A DNA stretch of 64,000 nt from Deltaproteobacteria bacterium (lineage in GTDB: Bacteria > Desulfobacterota > Binatia > UBA1149 > JAJCZL01). Shown here in pieces: positions 26,986-35,624 of this stretch. The position numbers were made by a program, and so were the translations under genes. The DNA lies in NCBI GenBank assembly GCA_029262415.1, contig JAJCZL010000027.1:1-64000 (forward strand), read 5' to 3'. Under the pieces are notes generated by a model. It was not told the DNA's origin and made no database searches. It was given only the letters and a program-made list of their open reading frames with translations. How positions within the stretch are numbered: position 1 is the first letter of the stretch; every line of letters begins with the position of its first letter.

Positions 26986-28125
26986 ATGTCGGACGTTGAT
27001 TTGTTGACAGACCCCACCCCCGAGCATGCGATGCTGCGCGAGACGGTGCGCCGCTTCACAGAAAGTGAGATCGAGCCGCAAGCCGAGCGACACGATGAAA
27101 CCGGCACGCTGAATGTTGCATTGATGCGTCGCTGCGGAGAACTCGGGCTGCTCGGGCTTACCATTCCAGCAGCAGACGGCGGCGCTGGGATGGACGCGGT
27201 CGCGGCCGTCATCGCGCACCACGAGATGGCGAAATCCGACCCCGGTTTCACCTTAGCCTACCTTGCCCACTATCTGTTGTTCGTAAACAACTTCTACAAC
27301 GCATCCACGCCGGAGCAGCGCGAGCGGATTCTGCCCCAGGTTCTCAGCGGTGAGTGGGTCGGCGCGATGGGAATGACTGAGCCGGGGGCCGGTACCGACG
27401 TGCTCGGCATGAAAGCTACGGCGCAGCGCAAGGGTGATGTCTACATTCTTAACGGCGCGAAGACCTTCATCACCAACGGTTACGAGGCCCAATGCGTTCT
27501 GACCTACGCCAAAGTCGACGGCAAGGTCACGGCCTTCGTCATCGAACGTGACTTTTCTGGGTTCTCAACCGGCAACCCGATCAAAAAGATGGGCATGCGC
27601 GCGTCAACGATGTGCGAACTCAACTTTGAGAACTGCGAAGTTCCGGTTGCGAATCGTTTGGGTGAGGAGGGCGGCGGTATCACTTGTATGATGCGCAACC
27701 TCGAGATCGAGCGCATGTGTCTCGCGGCGATGAGTCTCGGCATCGCCGATCGGTGTCTGCGCATCATGGTCGCGTACGCGCAACAACGTCACGCGTTCGG
27801 CAAGCCGATTGCAGAGTTCGGTCAGATTCAGAAGTACATCGGTGACTCGTATGCGCTCTGCGAGGCCTCGCGGGCTCTGGTCTACAGAGAGGCGGCGAAG
27901 GTCGGCCCCGGCAGCCGCAATCGACTCGGTACCGATGCCGCCAAGCTTTTCGTTGCGCCTGCCGCCAAGCAGATCGCCGATAATGCCATGCAAGTGCTCG
28001 GCGGCTATGGGTACACCAACGAATACAAGGTCGAGCGGTTTCTTCGCGATGCCAAATTGAACGAGATCGGCGGCGGAACGCTCGAGAGTCACCAGAAGAA
28101 CATCACGCGGGATCTCACCCGTTAA
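26986..28125 (+). CDS. acyl-CoA dehydrogenase, isovaleryl-CoA dehydrogenase-like
   Basis: The 379-residue FAD enzyme has GMTEPGAGTDVLGMK, NGAKTFITNG, and the C-terminal LGGYGYTNEYKVERFLRDAKL block. The usual MCAD catalytic Glu position reads EIGGGTLESHQ (Gly). A Glu is present instead in helix G (NLEIERM, Glu242), as in isovaleryl-CoA dehydrogenase. This suggests a short-branched or similar substrate; the residue match is by eye. It starts 4 bp after cysE and heads the run with the nitroreductase, a large acyl-CoA dehydrogenase and TesB. Confidence 0.9.
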   Translation: MSDVDLLTDPTPEHAMLRETVRRFTESEIEPQAERHDETGTLNVALMRRCGELGLLGLTIPAADGGAGMDAVAAVIAHHEMAKSDPGFTLAYLAHYLLFVNNFYNASTPEQRERILPQVLSGEWVGAMGMTEPGAGTDVLGMKATAQRKGDVYILNGAKTFITNGYEAQCVLTYAKVDGKVTAFVIERDFSGFSTGNPIKKMGMRASTMCELNFENCEVPVANRLGEEGGGITCMMRNLEIERMCLAAMSLGIADRCLRIMVAYAQQRHAFGKPIAEFGQIQKYIGDSYALCEASRALVYREAAKVGPGSRNRLGTDAAKLFVAPAAKQIADNAMQVLGGYGYTNEYKVERFLRDAKLNEIGGGTLESHQKNITRDLTR

Positions 28126-28162
28126 CAAGCGCGACACGTACTTTGGGTTACACGGAGGATCG

Positions 28163-28882
28163 ATGGCCAAGCCGGAAGTGAAAGCGGATCTTTTTGACAT
28201 CATGTATTCTTGCCGGGCGATGCGGCGTCTGAAGCCGGACCCGGTACCGGAAGCGGTTCTCGAACAACTGATCGATGCCGCGGTGCAGTGTCCGAGCGGC
28301 AGCAACGCGCAGAACTGGCGTTTCGTGATCGTGCGCGACAAAGCCAAGCTCCTCGAGGTCCAGAAGCTGTGGAAGGCGGCCTGGATGTTTTACGGCAAGA
28401 CCATCAACACGGTGCTGCGGCCGGGTGAGGATGCGGAGTCGAAAGCCCGGCAAGACAAAGCCGGCAGCTACATGGTTGATCACGTCCACGAGGCTCCCGC
28501 GCTGATCTTCGTTTGCGCGCGGCACGACGACGTTGCCGCCGAGGCGTTCAAGTCGCCGGCGACTTTGAAGGCCGCAGCCGAGCACTTTGGTTTGGGAGGT
28601 ACAGCCAGGCTCGCGGCTGCCACCAAGCGTACGCAGACCCAACTTGCCGATGGCGCGGCCTTTCCGGCCGTGCAAAACATCCTGCTCGCGGCCAGGGCGC
28701 TCGGCCTCGGAGCGGTGTTGACGACCCCGCATCTGTTTCACCCCGGTAAGTTCGAGAAGATCATCGGGCTGCCCTCCGACGTCATGCTTTGCGCGGTGAT
28801 TCCGGTAGGCTACCCGCTGGGTAAGTTCGGACCGGTTAAGCGACCGCCTGCCCGCGATGTCATCTCATGGGATACCTTCTGA
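28163..28882 (+). CDS. nitroreductase family flavoprotein
   Basis: The 239-residue protein shows the family start (SCRAMRRLKPDPVPEAVLEQLIDAA, PSGSNAQNWRFVIV) and the C-terminal LGLGAVLTTP, GLPSDVMLCAVIPVGYP. Members use FMN and NAD(P)H to reduce nitro groups, quinones or enones. A GGAGG lies about 7 nt before the ATG. It sits between two acyl-CoA dehydrogenase genes, so a role on an unsaturated or CoA-bound intermediate is possible; the substrate is unknown. Confidence 0.88.
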   Translation: MAKPEVKADLFDIMYSCRAMRRLKPDPVPEAVLEQLIDAAVQCPSGSNAQNWRFVIVRDKAKLLEVQKLWKAAWMFYGKTINTVLRPGEDAESKARQDKAGSYMVDHVHEAPALIFVCARHDDVAAEAFKSPATLKAAAEHFGLGGTARLAAATKRTQTQLADGAAFPAVQNILLAARALGLGAVLTTPHLFHPGKFEKIIGLPSDVMLCAVIPVGYPLGKFGPVKRPPARDVISWDTF

Positions 28883-28981
28883 ACTCACGCTAGGCCGGTC
28901 TCCCCCGAGGGGGTGGCCCTACATTTGCCGTTTTTGCCGCATTGCGACAAAAACTGCGTGTCCGAAGGAGGATTCCGATTC

Positions 28982-30832
28982 ATGTCTGATGCAGCGATCA
29001 ATCAATACAAGGCCGATTTGCGTTCCATGGAGTTCACCCTCTATGAACACCTGAAAGTTCAAGAGGTGTTCACGGAAGATTATTTCTCCCACCTCTCTCG
29101 TGAAGAGTGCGACCAGATCATCGAGCAAACCGCGCGCTTCGCCGATGAGTATATCGGTCCGCTCAACGGACCCGCCGATCGCGCGGGATGTACGATCGTG
29201 GACGGGCAAGTCATCACCCCCGAGGGTTTTAAAGCGGCCTGGAGCAAACTCTACGAACTCGGTGTTCCGAACTTTGCGGTGCCGCTGGAGCACGGTGGCT
29301 TTCAGGGGCCGAGTTCGGTCGGAAGTGTACTCCACGAGCTGCTCTCGGGTGCGAACTGTTCATTCAACATGTACCCATCGCTTACACTCGGCGCGATGGA
29401 TCTCGTTGCGACCTTCTGCAAGGGCAAGGTACGCGAGACCTTTCTCGAGCCGATGATGGACGGCCGCTTCGGCGGTACGATGTGTCTGTCTGAGTCGCAG
29501 GCCGGCTCCGACGTCGGCTCGGCGACGACCAAGGCCGTCAAGATCGAAGACAACCGCTACAAGATCTCCGGTACTAAGTGTTGGATCTCAGCCGGCGATC
29601 ACGACCTCGGCGAGAATATCGTCCATCTCGTGCTTGCGCGCGTTGAGGGAGCACCGGCTGGAACTAAGGGGATCTCGTTGTTCGTTGTTCCCAAGTACCG
29701 GGTAAACGACGACGGCTCGGTCGGTGAGTCGAACGATGTCCAGACCGTATCGATAGAGCATAAGCTCGGCATCAAGGCTTCGTCGACCGCCGTGCTGGCG
29801 TTCGGCGAGAACGACAACTGCGAAGGCTTCCTGGTTGGTGGTGAAGAAAACTCCGGCATGAAGCAGATGTTCCAAATGATGAACAGTGCGCGCATCATCG
29901 TCGGCATCCAGGGGTTGGCGGCTGCGAGCAGTGCTTACCTAAACGCGCTGGCATACGCGCGTGACCGCAAGCAAGGCTCGTCGGTCAAGGCCTTTAAGGA
30001 TCCGAACGCGCCACGCGTAGCGATCATCGAGCACTCCGATGTACGGCGCATGCTCATGGAGATGAAGGCCCGTGTCGAAGGCATGCGTTCTTTGGTGGTC
30101 AAACTTTCCAAGCACCAGGATCTCTCGTTGGCACTGGCTGAGAAGGACCCGGATACCGCGAACTATCACAAGGGACAGGTGGACCTGCTGACCCCGATCG
30201 TCAAGGCATACTGTTCCGATCAGGGCTTCCGTGTATGCGAGCTCGCCGTCCAGGTGTACGGCGGCGCCGGGTACGTCCAAGACAACCCGGTTGAGCAGTA
30301 TCTGCGCGACTCCAAGATCTTCTCGATCTACGAAGGCACCAATCACATCCAGGCGCTCGACCTCGTGGTTCGCAAACTACGTGGACGCAAGGGCCAGGAT
30401 CTCGTCGACTTCACCAGCAACATGACCGAGTTCATCCAGACGAATGCCAACGATCCGGGCATCGGCGCCGAAGTACGAGCGCTTGGTGCCGCGGCGCAAG
30501 GGCTGCAAGAAGCGGGTGCTTCGATCATGGAATACATGATGAGCGGCAAGCTCGATCAGCTCACTCTGTGCGCGACCCCGTTCTTGGAGGCGATGTCGGA
30601 GATCACCGTTGGTCACCTGCTGCTCGAAGCCGCGCTCATCGCGGAAGAGTGCCGCACTCAGAACGACGATCAGTCGCAAGAGGACTTCGACTTCTACGCA
30701 GGCCGCGTGATGTCGGCAAAGTTCTTCGCGAACTTCATTCTGCCGACCGTGCACGCCAAGGTCGCCGCCATCAAGTCCGCCGACCGCAGCGCCCTTGATA
30801 TCCCTGACCGTGGGTTCAGTACTGCTTGGTGA
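28982..30832 (+). CDS. acyl-CoA dehydrogenase with C-terminal extension (DmdC/FadE5-like)
   Basis: The 616-residue enzyme starts at ATG 28982, preceded by AAGGAGG. It is longer than ordinary members (about 380-400) because of N-terminal and C-terminal additions typical of the DmdC/FadE5-like class. MCLSESQAGSDVG binds flavin, and FSIYEGTNHIQALDLV carries the catalytic Glu451. It removes two hydrogens from an acyl-CoA and passes electrons to ETF. The TesB gene overlaps its stop by 4 bp. Confidence 0.9.
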   Translation: MSDAAINQYKADLRSMEFTLYEHLKVQEVFTEDYFSHLSREECDQIIEQTARFADEYIGPLNGPADRAGCTIVDGQVITPEGFKAAWSKLYELGVPNFAVPLEHGGFQGPSSVGSVLHELLSGANCSFNMYPSLTLGAMDLVATFCKGKVRETFLEPMMDGRFGGTMCLSESQAGSDVGSATTKAVKIEDNRYKISGTKCWISAGDHDLGENIVHLVLARVEGAPAGTKGISLFVVPKYRVNDDGSVGESNDVQTVSIEHKLGIKASSTAVLAFGENDNCEGFLVGGEENSGMKQMFQMMNSARIIVGIQGLAAASSAYLNALAYARDRKQGSSVKAFKDPNAPRVAIIEHSDVRRMLMEMKARVEGMRSLVVKLSKHQDLSLALAEKDPDTANYHKGQVDLLTPIVKAYCSDQGFRVCELAVQVYGGAGYVQDNPVEQYLRDSKIFSIYEGTNHIQALDLVVRKLRGRKGQDLVDFTSNMTEFIQTNANDPGIGAEVRALGAAAQGLQEAGASIMEYMMSGKLDQLTLCATPFLEAMSEITVGHLLLEAALIAEECRTQNDDQSQEDFDFYAGRVMSAKFFANFILPTVHAKVAAIKSADRSALDIPDRGFSTAW

Positions 30833-31731
30833 AATTTGGTAAGCACTCATCTCCCGATCTCGATCACATGGACGTCACGATGGACGACGTTGTTCGTGTG
30901 CTCGACATCGAGGAGCTCGAGATCAATATATTCCGTGGCGTCAGTCCCAAGGAGGACCGGCCACGGGTGTTCGGCGGCCAAGTCGCGGCGCAAGCGACGA
31001 TGGCTGCGATGCGTACGGTGGATGGAGATCGAAAGCTTCACTCCTTGCACTCGTATTTCCTGAGACCCGGCGAGGTAAACGCGCCAATCCTGTATCAGGT
31101 CGACCGCATTCGCGACGGCGGATCCTACACCACCCGCCGTGTGGTTGCGGTGCAGCACGGCGCGGCGATCTTCAATATGTCGGCGTCGTTTCACGTCGCC
31201 GAAGAAGGCGTTGAACACGACCTTCCGATGCCCGAGGTTCCCGACCCGGAGTCGCTGCCGACGTTGAGCGAACGTTTGGAGCCCTATCGCGACAGACTCC
31301 CAGCGCGCGCGTTCAAGGAACGGCCGATCGATATGCGCTGGTGCGATCCGCCCGGTTGGCGTCCTGCTGACGGCGAGTCGTGGAACTCGCGTGTCTGGAT
31401 GCGCGCGAAAGCCGACCTACCGGATGACGAAACTCTGCACACGTGCGTCATCATCTACGCATCCGATTACACGTTGACAGAGACCGTCATGCGTCCACAC
31501 AGCGTACATTGGAGCGACCCGGGGGTGATGGTGACCAGCCTGGATCACTGCATGTGGTTTCATCATCCCGTCACCGCAGATCAGTGGTGGCTCTATGCCT
31601 CAGACTCACCGGCAGCTGCAGGTGCACGCGGCCTGGCGCGTGGAACTATCTTCGACCAAAGCGGAAAACTTTGCGTCTCGGTTACCCAAGAAGTCCTACT
31701 GCGTACGTCGAGCCAACAGCGCGACGGCTGA
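30829..31731 (+). CDS. tesB: acyl-CoA thioesterase II
   Basis: The 300-residue double hot-dog protein has the TesB signatures RVFGGQVAAQATMAA, HSLHSYFLRPG, GGSYTTRRVVAVQHG and, in the second domain, MVTSLDHCMWFHHP. It hydrolyses acyl-CoA to the free acid and CoA. Start GTG 30829 overlaps the previous stop by 4 bp (GTGA); ATG 30868 is a possible shorter start. Downstream of two acyl-CoA dehydrogenases it may release CoA from dead-end intermediates. Confidence 0.87.
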   Translation: MKFGKHSSPDLDHMDVTMDDVVRVLDIEELEINIFRGVSPKEDRPRVFGGQVAAQATMAAMRTVDGDRKLHSLHSYFLRPGEVNAPILYQVDRIRDGGSYTTRRVVAVQHGAAIFNMSASFHVAEEGVEHDLPMPEVPDPESLPTLSERLEPYRDRLPARAFKERPIDMRWCDPPGWRPADGESWNSRVWMRAKADLPDDETLHTCVIIYASDYTLTETVMRPHSVHWSDPGVMVTSLDHCMWFHHPVTADQWWLYASDSPAAAGARGLARGTIFDQSGKLCVSVTQEVLLRTSSQQRDG

Positions 31732-31810
31732 AGGCCGCAACCAAAGCGGGGCCCGATCCTAACCCTAAGAGTTTCGGCCTGGCGCCGTTCAGCCGTGCTA
31801 GACTCCGGGG

Positions 31811-32260
31811 ATGGAAGAGGTGATCCGTGAACTCGTCGTCGGGGCGGATGCAGGCGAGGGCTCGCGCCTGCAAAAGTCGAGCGAATCTTCGTCGCAAGGG
31901 CGTGAATTGCTGCAGCAAGTGCTGTACGTAGCCGGTGTCTCGATGGTCGTCGGCGGCTGTGCCGTGTTGCTCTACATGGCGGTCTTCATGTTTAAGCTGA
32001 TCCATGAGCCGCGCGATCTCGCACTGGCAGGTTTCGTTCTCGATCACCTAGGCGACGGAGCCCAAGCCGTTTCGGGAACCATCGACGGCCGATCGATATA
32101 TCTACGCTTCGACCCGTCGTTGCTGGCCGGTGTGTACTGCATTCTGAGCCTCGCGATGGTCACGACTTGCGCCACGGTGATCCGCGGGTTGATCTCGGTC
32201 GGACTCAGGCTCATGCGGCTGGATCCCCAAGCCGCTACTTCACAAGTGACGCCGCGTTGA
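31811..32260 (+). CDS. small membrane protein of unknown function
   Basis: The 149-residue protein has two hydrophobic segments (about residues 36-62 and 103-127) joined by a soluble loop, and a charged N-terminus with EGSRLQKSSESS. I do not recognise a family. It is convergent with the MATE gene and overlaps it by 26 bp. An intact frame with two helices argues that it is real, but there is no clear ribosome site. Confidence 0.55.
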   Translation: MEEVIRELVVGADAGEGSRLQKSSESSSQGRELLQQVLYVAGVSMVVGGCAVLLYMAVFMFKLIHEPRDLALAGFVLDHLGDGAQAVSGTIDGRSIYLRFDPSLLAGVYCILSLAMVTTCATVIRGLISVGLRLMRLDPQAATSQVTPR

Positions 32261-33620
32261 ACTTTGCACAAAGCAACACCGCGGCGGTCATCAACCCGAC
32301 GGTCAGACCCCACCAGATACCGTGTACGCCGTAGCCGAGTCCGACGCCCAAGCCGAGTAGCAGTGGGAAAGCGATACCCCAGTAGGCGATGAGATTGGCG
32401 GCCATTGTCCAGCGGGTCAGGCCGGCACCGCGTAGCGCGCCCGCACTGACGACCTGGATGCCGTCGAACAGCTGAAACGCGGCTGCGATCACGATCAGCT
32501 CAGTGGCGAGCTCGAGAACTGCCGGATCCGCGGTCATCACGCCTGCGAACCACAACGGTGCGCTCCACATCATCAGCGCAGAACATCCCATAAACGCGGC
32601 GCCCGCACCGATGCCGGCAAAGCCGGCGCGTCGCGCAGTCGCGGAGTCTCCAGCACCGATCGCGCGGCCGACGCGCACCGAAGTTGCCGCTGCGACCCCC
32701 ATCGGGACCATGAAGGCAAGGGCGGCGAGTTGCAGAGCGACTTGGTGCGCGGCCATCGCGGTTTCACCCATGCGTCCGGCGAGCAGGCCGGCCGCAGTAA
32801 AGATGCCGATCTCGGCGAGCAGGTGCATGCCGATGGGCAGGCCGAGGGTGAGGATCTGTGCGATCCTTTGCCGGTCCGGAGCGTAGACCTGGAACCATGA
32901 AACTTGCGGCTGCGGCTCTTGCGCACCCGCTCGGTCGTTACGCACCACCCACGCGAGCATCGCTACGTTGGCGACGGTCGCTAACGTAGTGGCCAAACCG
33001 AGCCCTGCTACGCCCATCGCGGGTATGCCGAGTGCGGGCAGTCCAAGTTGCAAGAGGCCGTCGTCGCCGAAAATCAGCAGCCAGTTGATTGCCAGGTTGA
33101 GGCCGTTGCTTAGCGCGGCGGCTGCGAGCAATACTGCGACGCGAGAGGCCGACTGCAGGTACGAACGTAGTGCCGATACTAGAAGAAAGGGCAGCACGGA
33201 TGGCAGTCGTGTGAATACGTAACGGCCGGTCTCCGTGGCGAGTTCGCTAGAAATGCCGAGCAGTGTAAGCCACTGCGTGCCGAAATAGATCGCCGCGGTG
33301 ATCGGCACGGCTGCAACCATGCACACCCACAATGATTGGCGCAGAATCGCGCGCGCGTCTCGCGGGCGGCCGGCGCCGAAGGCTTGTGAGGTCAAAGGAT
33401 CAATTCCCATCACCACGCCCATGCCGAGTATCGCACCGAAGAAGAATACCGTTGTCCCGAGTCCGGTTGCGCCTTGTGCCAGCGCACCGATGCGTCCCGA
33501 CAACGCGGTGTCGACGACACCCATCAGCTGCGTGCCGACGTTGACGGCGACCAACGGAAGCGCGAGGCGTAGCAACGCCGTGAGTTCGGAGGTGGGCAAC
33601 GTGGATGGCGGTTTATGCAT
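32235..33620 (-). CDS. MATE family efflux transporter
   Basis: The 461-residue protein has 12 predicted helices and the internal repeat of the MATE family, with PLVAVNVGTQLMGVVDTALSGRIG in the first half and GLPIGMHLLAEIGIFTAAGLLAGRMG in the second. It probably exports cationic compounds or metabolites using Na+ or H+. The start is ATG 33620; the longer frame overlaps the divergent AckA-PduL promoter region. No regulator lies beside it. Confidence 0.88.
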   Translation of the reverse strand: MHKPPSTLPTSELTALLRLALPLVAVNVGTQLMGVVDTALSGRIGALAQGATGLGTTVFFFGAILGMGVVMGIDPLTSQAFGAGRPRDARAILRQSLWVCMVAAVPITAAIYFGTQWLTLLGISSELATETGRYVFTRLPSVLPFLLVSALRSYLQSASRVAVLLAAAALSNGLNLAINWLLIFGDDGLLQLGLPALGIPAMGVAGLGLATTLATVANVAMLAWVVRNDRAGAQEPQPQVSWFQVYAPDRQRIAQILTLGLPIGMHLLAEIGIFTAAGLLAGRMGETAMAAHQVALQLAALAFMVPMGVAAATSVRVGRAIGAGDSATARRAGFAGIGAGAAFMGCSALMMWSAPLWFAGVMTADPAVLELATELIVIAAAFQLFDGIQVVSAGALRGAGLTRWTMAANLIAYWGIAFPLLLGLGVGLGYGVHGIWWGLTVGLMTAAVLLCAKFNAASLVK

Positions 33621-33794
33621 GGCTGGAGGGCAACGGTGTAGTCGGCGAAGCGGCTGCAGGCCGAGGTGTGTGCCGGCTTGTGTGTCGGCCAGCTGCGTGG
33701 CTGGGCGGCTGAGTGTAGAGACGGCGAGCCCGGAATGGAATTCGCGTCGCAAGATGGTTGGTTTATCCTCGCGGGCTGTGGAGGAGACGACCCC

Positions 33795-35564
33795 ATGCAT
33801 GTCCTGGTGATCAACTGCGGCTCTTCGAGTATCAAGTACAGACTGATCGACAGCGTTTCCTCGAAGACAGTCGCTGAAGGTAAGCGGGAGCGTCTTTCCG
33901 CGAAGGATGCGCAGGCCGCGTACAAGGCCGCGCTCGCGGAGATACTCGCGGAGTGCAAGGGACGGCAGGTCGACGCGGTTGGTCATCGGGTTGTTCACGG
34001 CGGCGAGCATTTTCACGAAGCCGTGAGGATTGACGACCAGGTGCTCGCGCGAATCCGCGAGCTCGGCGCGCTCGCGCCGTTACATAACCCGCGCAACGCC
34101 CTAGCGATTGACGCCGCCCGCGCGTCCTTTCCCGAGGTGGCGCACGTCGCCGTATTCGACACTGCGTTTCATCTACGTATGCCGCGTCGTGCGCGCACCT
34201 ACGCGGTCGACCCCGAGCTGGCAGCCGACTATGGTATCAAACGCTTCGGGTTTCATGGCACTTCGCACGCGTACGTGGCCGGCAAGGCCGCCGAGTTCCT
34301 CGGACGACCCTCGGCCGAGCTACGCATTGTTTCGCTGCACTTGGGCGCCGGCGCGAGCGCTTGTGCGATCGAGTTTGGGCACTCGACCGAAACGAGCATG
34401 GGTGTAACGCCGCTCGAAGGCCTGGTGATGGGTACCCGAGCCGGCGACCTTGACCCAGGCGCAATCCTCGCGCTGGTACGCGCCGGTAAGTCCGCCACCG
34501 AGATCGACGATATCCTCAACAACGAAAGCGGACTGAAAGGTCTGTCGGGCGCGGGCGCCGATCTGCGTGACATCGAGACGCGTGCAGCGCAAGGCGACGA
34601 CCGCTGTCGTTTAGCAGTCAACGTCTACGCTCACCGCGCACGCAAATATATAGGCGCGTACGCCGCGGTGATGGGAGGAGTTGACGCTGTGGTATTGACC
34701 GGGGGCGTCGGTGAGAACGCGGTGGCAATGCGGCGGCGTATTCTCCAGCGTTTCGACTTTCTCGGCCTTTCGTTCGATGAAGACCGCAACGCTGATGCAC
34801 GTGTCTCCGAGGCCGAGCCCGCCGTGCGCATAAGTGCCGACGCGTCGCGGGTTACCGCGCTGGTGGTAAAGACCGACGAGGAGCTGATGATTGCGCGTCA
34901 GACCGCGGCCGTTGCCGGCCGTGCAAACGAGGTGGCGAGCGCCGATCCGGTGCCGATCGCGATCAGCGGCCGCCACCTTCATCTTGATGCAGCGACCTTT
35001 GCGGCGTTGTTCGGTGAGGGTGCTGCGCCGACCCGCTACCGTGATATCTCACAGCCCGGGCAGTACGCCTGCGCTGAGGTGGTCAATCTGGTCGGGCCGC
35101 GTGGGCGCATCGACGGCGTGCGCTTAATCGCGCCGCTGCGTCGGGCCAACCAGGTCGAGGTTTCACGTACCGATGAGTTTGCGCTCGGTGTCGATGCGCC
35201 GATTCGTGATTCGGGCAAGACCGAGGGATCTGCTCCGATCACGCTCGAAGGCCCGGCCGGTAGCGTGCATCTGAAAGAGGGCCTGATCTGCGCCAAGCGC
35301 CACATCCACATGACGCCAAAAGACGCTCTTGAATACGGTGTGCGAAACGGCGATGAAGTCGAGGTCGCGCTCAACGGCGGCCCTCGCGACCTCACCTTTG
35401 GCGATGTGCTGATCCGTGTGAGCCCGAATTACAAGCTCGAGATGCACCTAGATACCGACGAGGGCAACGCAGCCGAACTCTCCCGCGGCGCACACGGCGA
35501 ATTGGTGTTTGCGGACGTCGACGGGGCCTCAGGTGTCCTACGTACAAAGCGTACTGCACGCTGA
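33795..35564 (+). CDS. acetate kinase fused to PduL-type phosphate acyltransferase
   Basis: The 589-residue protein starts at ATG 33795 with GGAGGAG about 9 nt upstream. Residues 1-370 are acetate kinase: VINCGSSSIK (Asn7, Ser12, Lys14), VGHRVVHGG (Arg65), FDTAF (Asp122), FHGTSH, GTRAGDLDP (Arg215), TDEELMIARQ (Glu362/363). After a short linker, residues about 385-562 are PduL phosphotransacylase: SGRHLHL (His394, His396), VSRTD (Arg458), KRHIHMTP (His503, His505) and RVSPNYKLEMHLDTDE. One chain could turn acetyl- or propionyl-CoA into acyl phosphate, then the acid and ATP, or the reverse. It has no N-terminal microcompartment signal on the PduL half and no shell genes nearby, so it is probably cytosolic. 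Confidence 0.93.
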   Translation: MHVLVINCGSSSIKYRLIDSVSSKTVAEGKRERLSAKDAQAAYKAALAEILAECKGRQVDAVGHRVVHGGEHFHEAVRIDDQVLARIRELGALAPLHNPRNALAIDAARASFPEVAHVAVFDTAFHLRMPRRARTYAVDPELAADYGIKRFGFHGTSHAYVAGKAAEFLGRPSAELRIVSLHLGAGASACAIEFGHSTETSMGVTPLEGLVMGTRAGDLDPGAILALVRAGKSATEIDDILNNESGLKGLSGAGADLRDIETRAAQGDDRCRLAVNVYAHRARKYIGAYAAVMGGVDAVVLTGGVGENAVAMRRRILQRFDFLGLSFDEDRNADARVSEAEPAVRISADASRVTALVVKTDEELMIARQTAAVAGRANEVASADPVPIAISGRHLHLDAATFAALFGEGAAPTRYRDISQPGQYACAEVVNLVGPRGRIDGVRLIAPLRRANQVEVSRTDEFALGVDAPIRDSGKTEGSAPITLEGPAGSVHLKEGLICAKRHIHMTPKDALEYGVRNGDEVEVALNGGPRDLTFGDVLIRVSPNYKLEMHLDTDEGNAAELSRGAHGELVFADVDGASGVLRTKRTAR

Positions 35565-35624
35565 GCGGCAGGGCCGGCACGCTGCGGTTCGGCGACAAAG
35601 TCGCCCGGGCTGCGTTGGTGCGCT

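Noticed and set aside
33795-35564. Bacterial microcompartment hint from PduL
   Set aside because: No shell-protein genes occur in the window and the PduL half lacks an N-terminal targeting helix.
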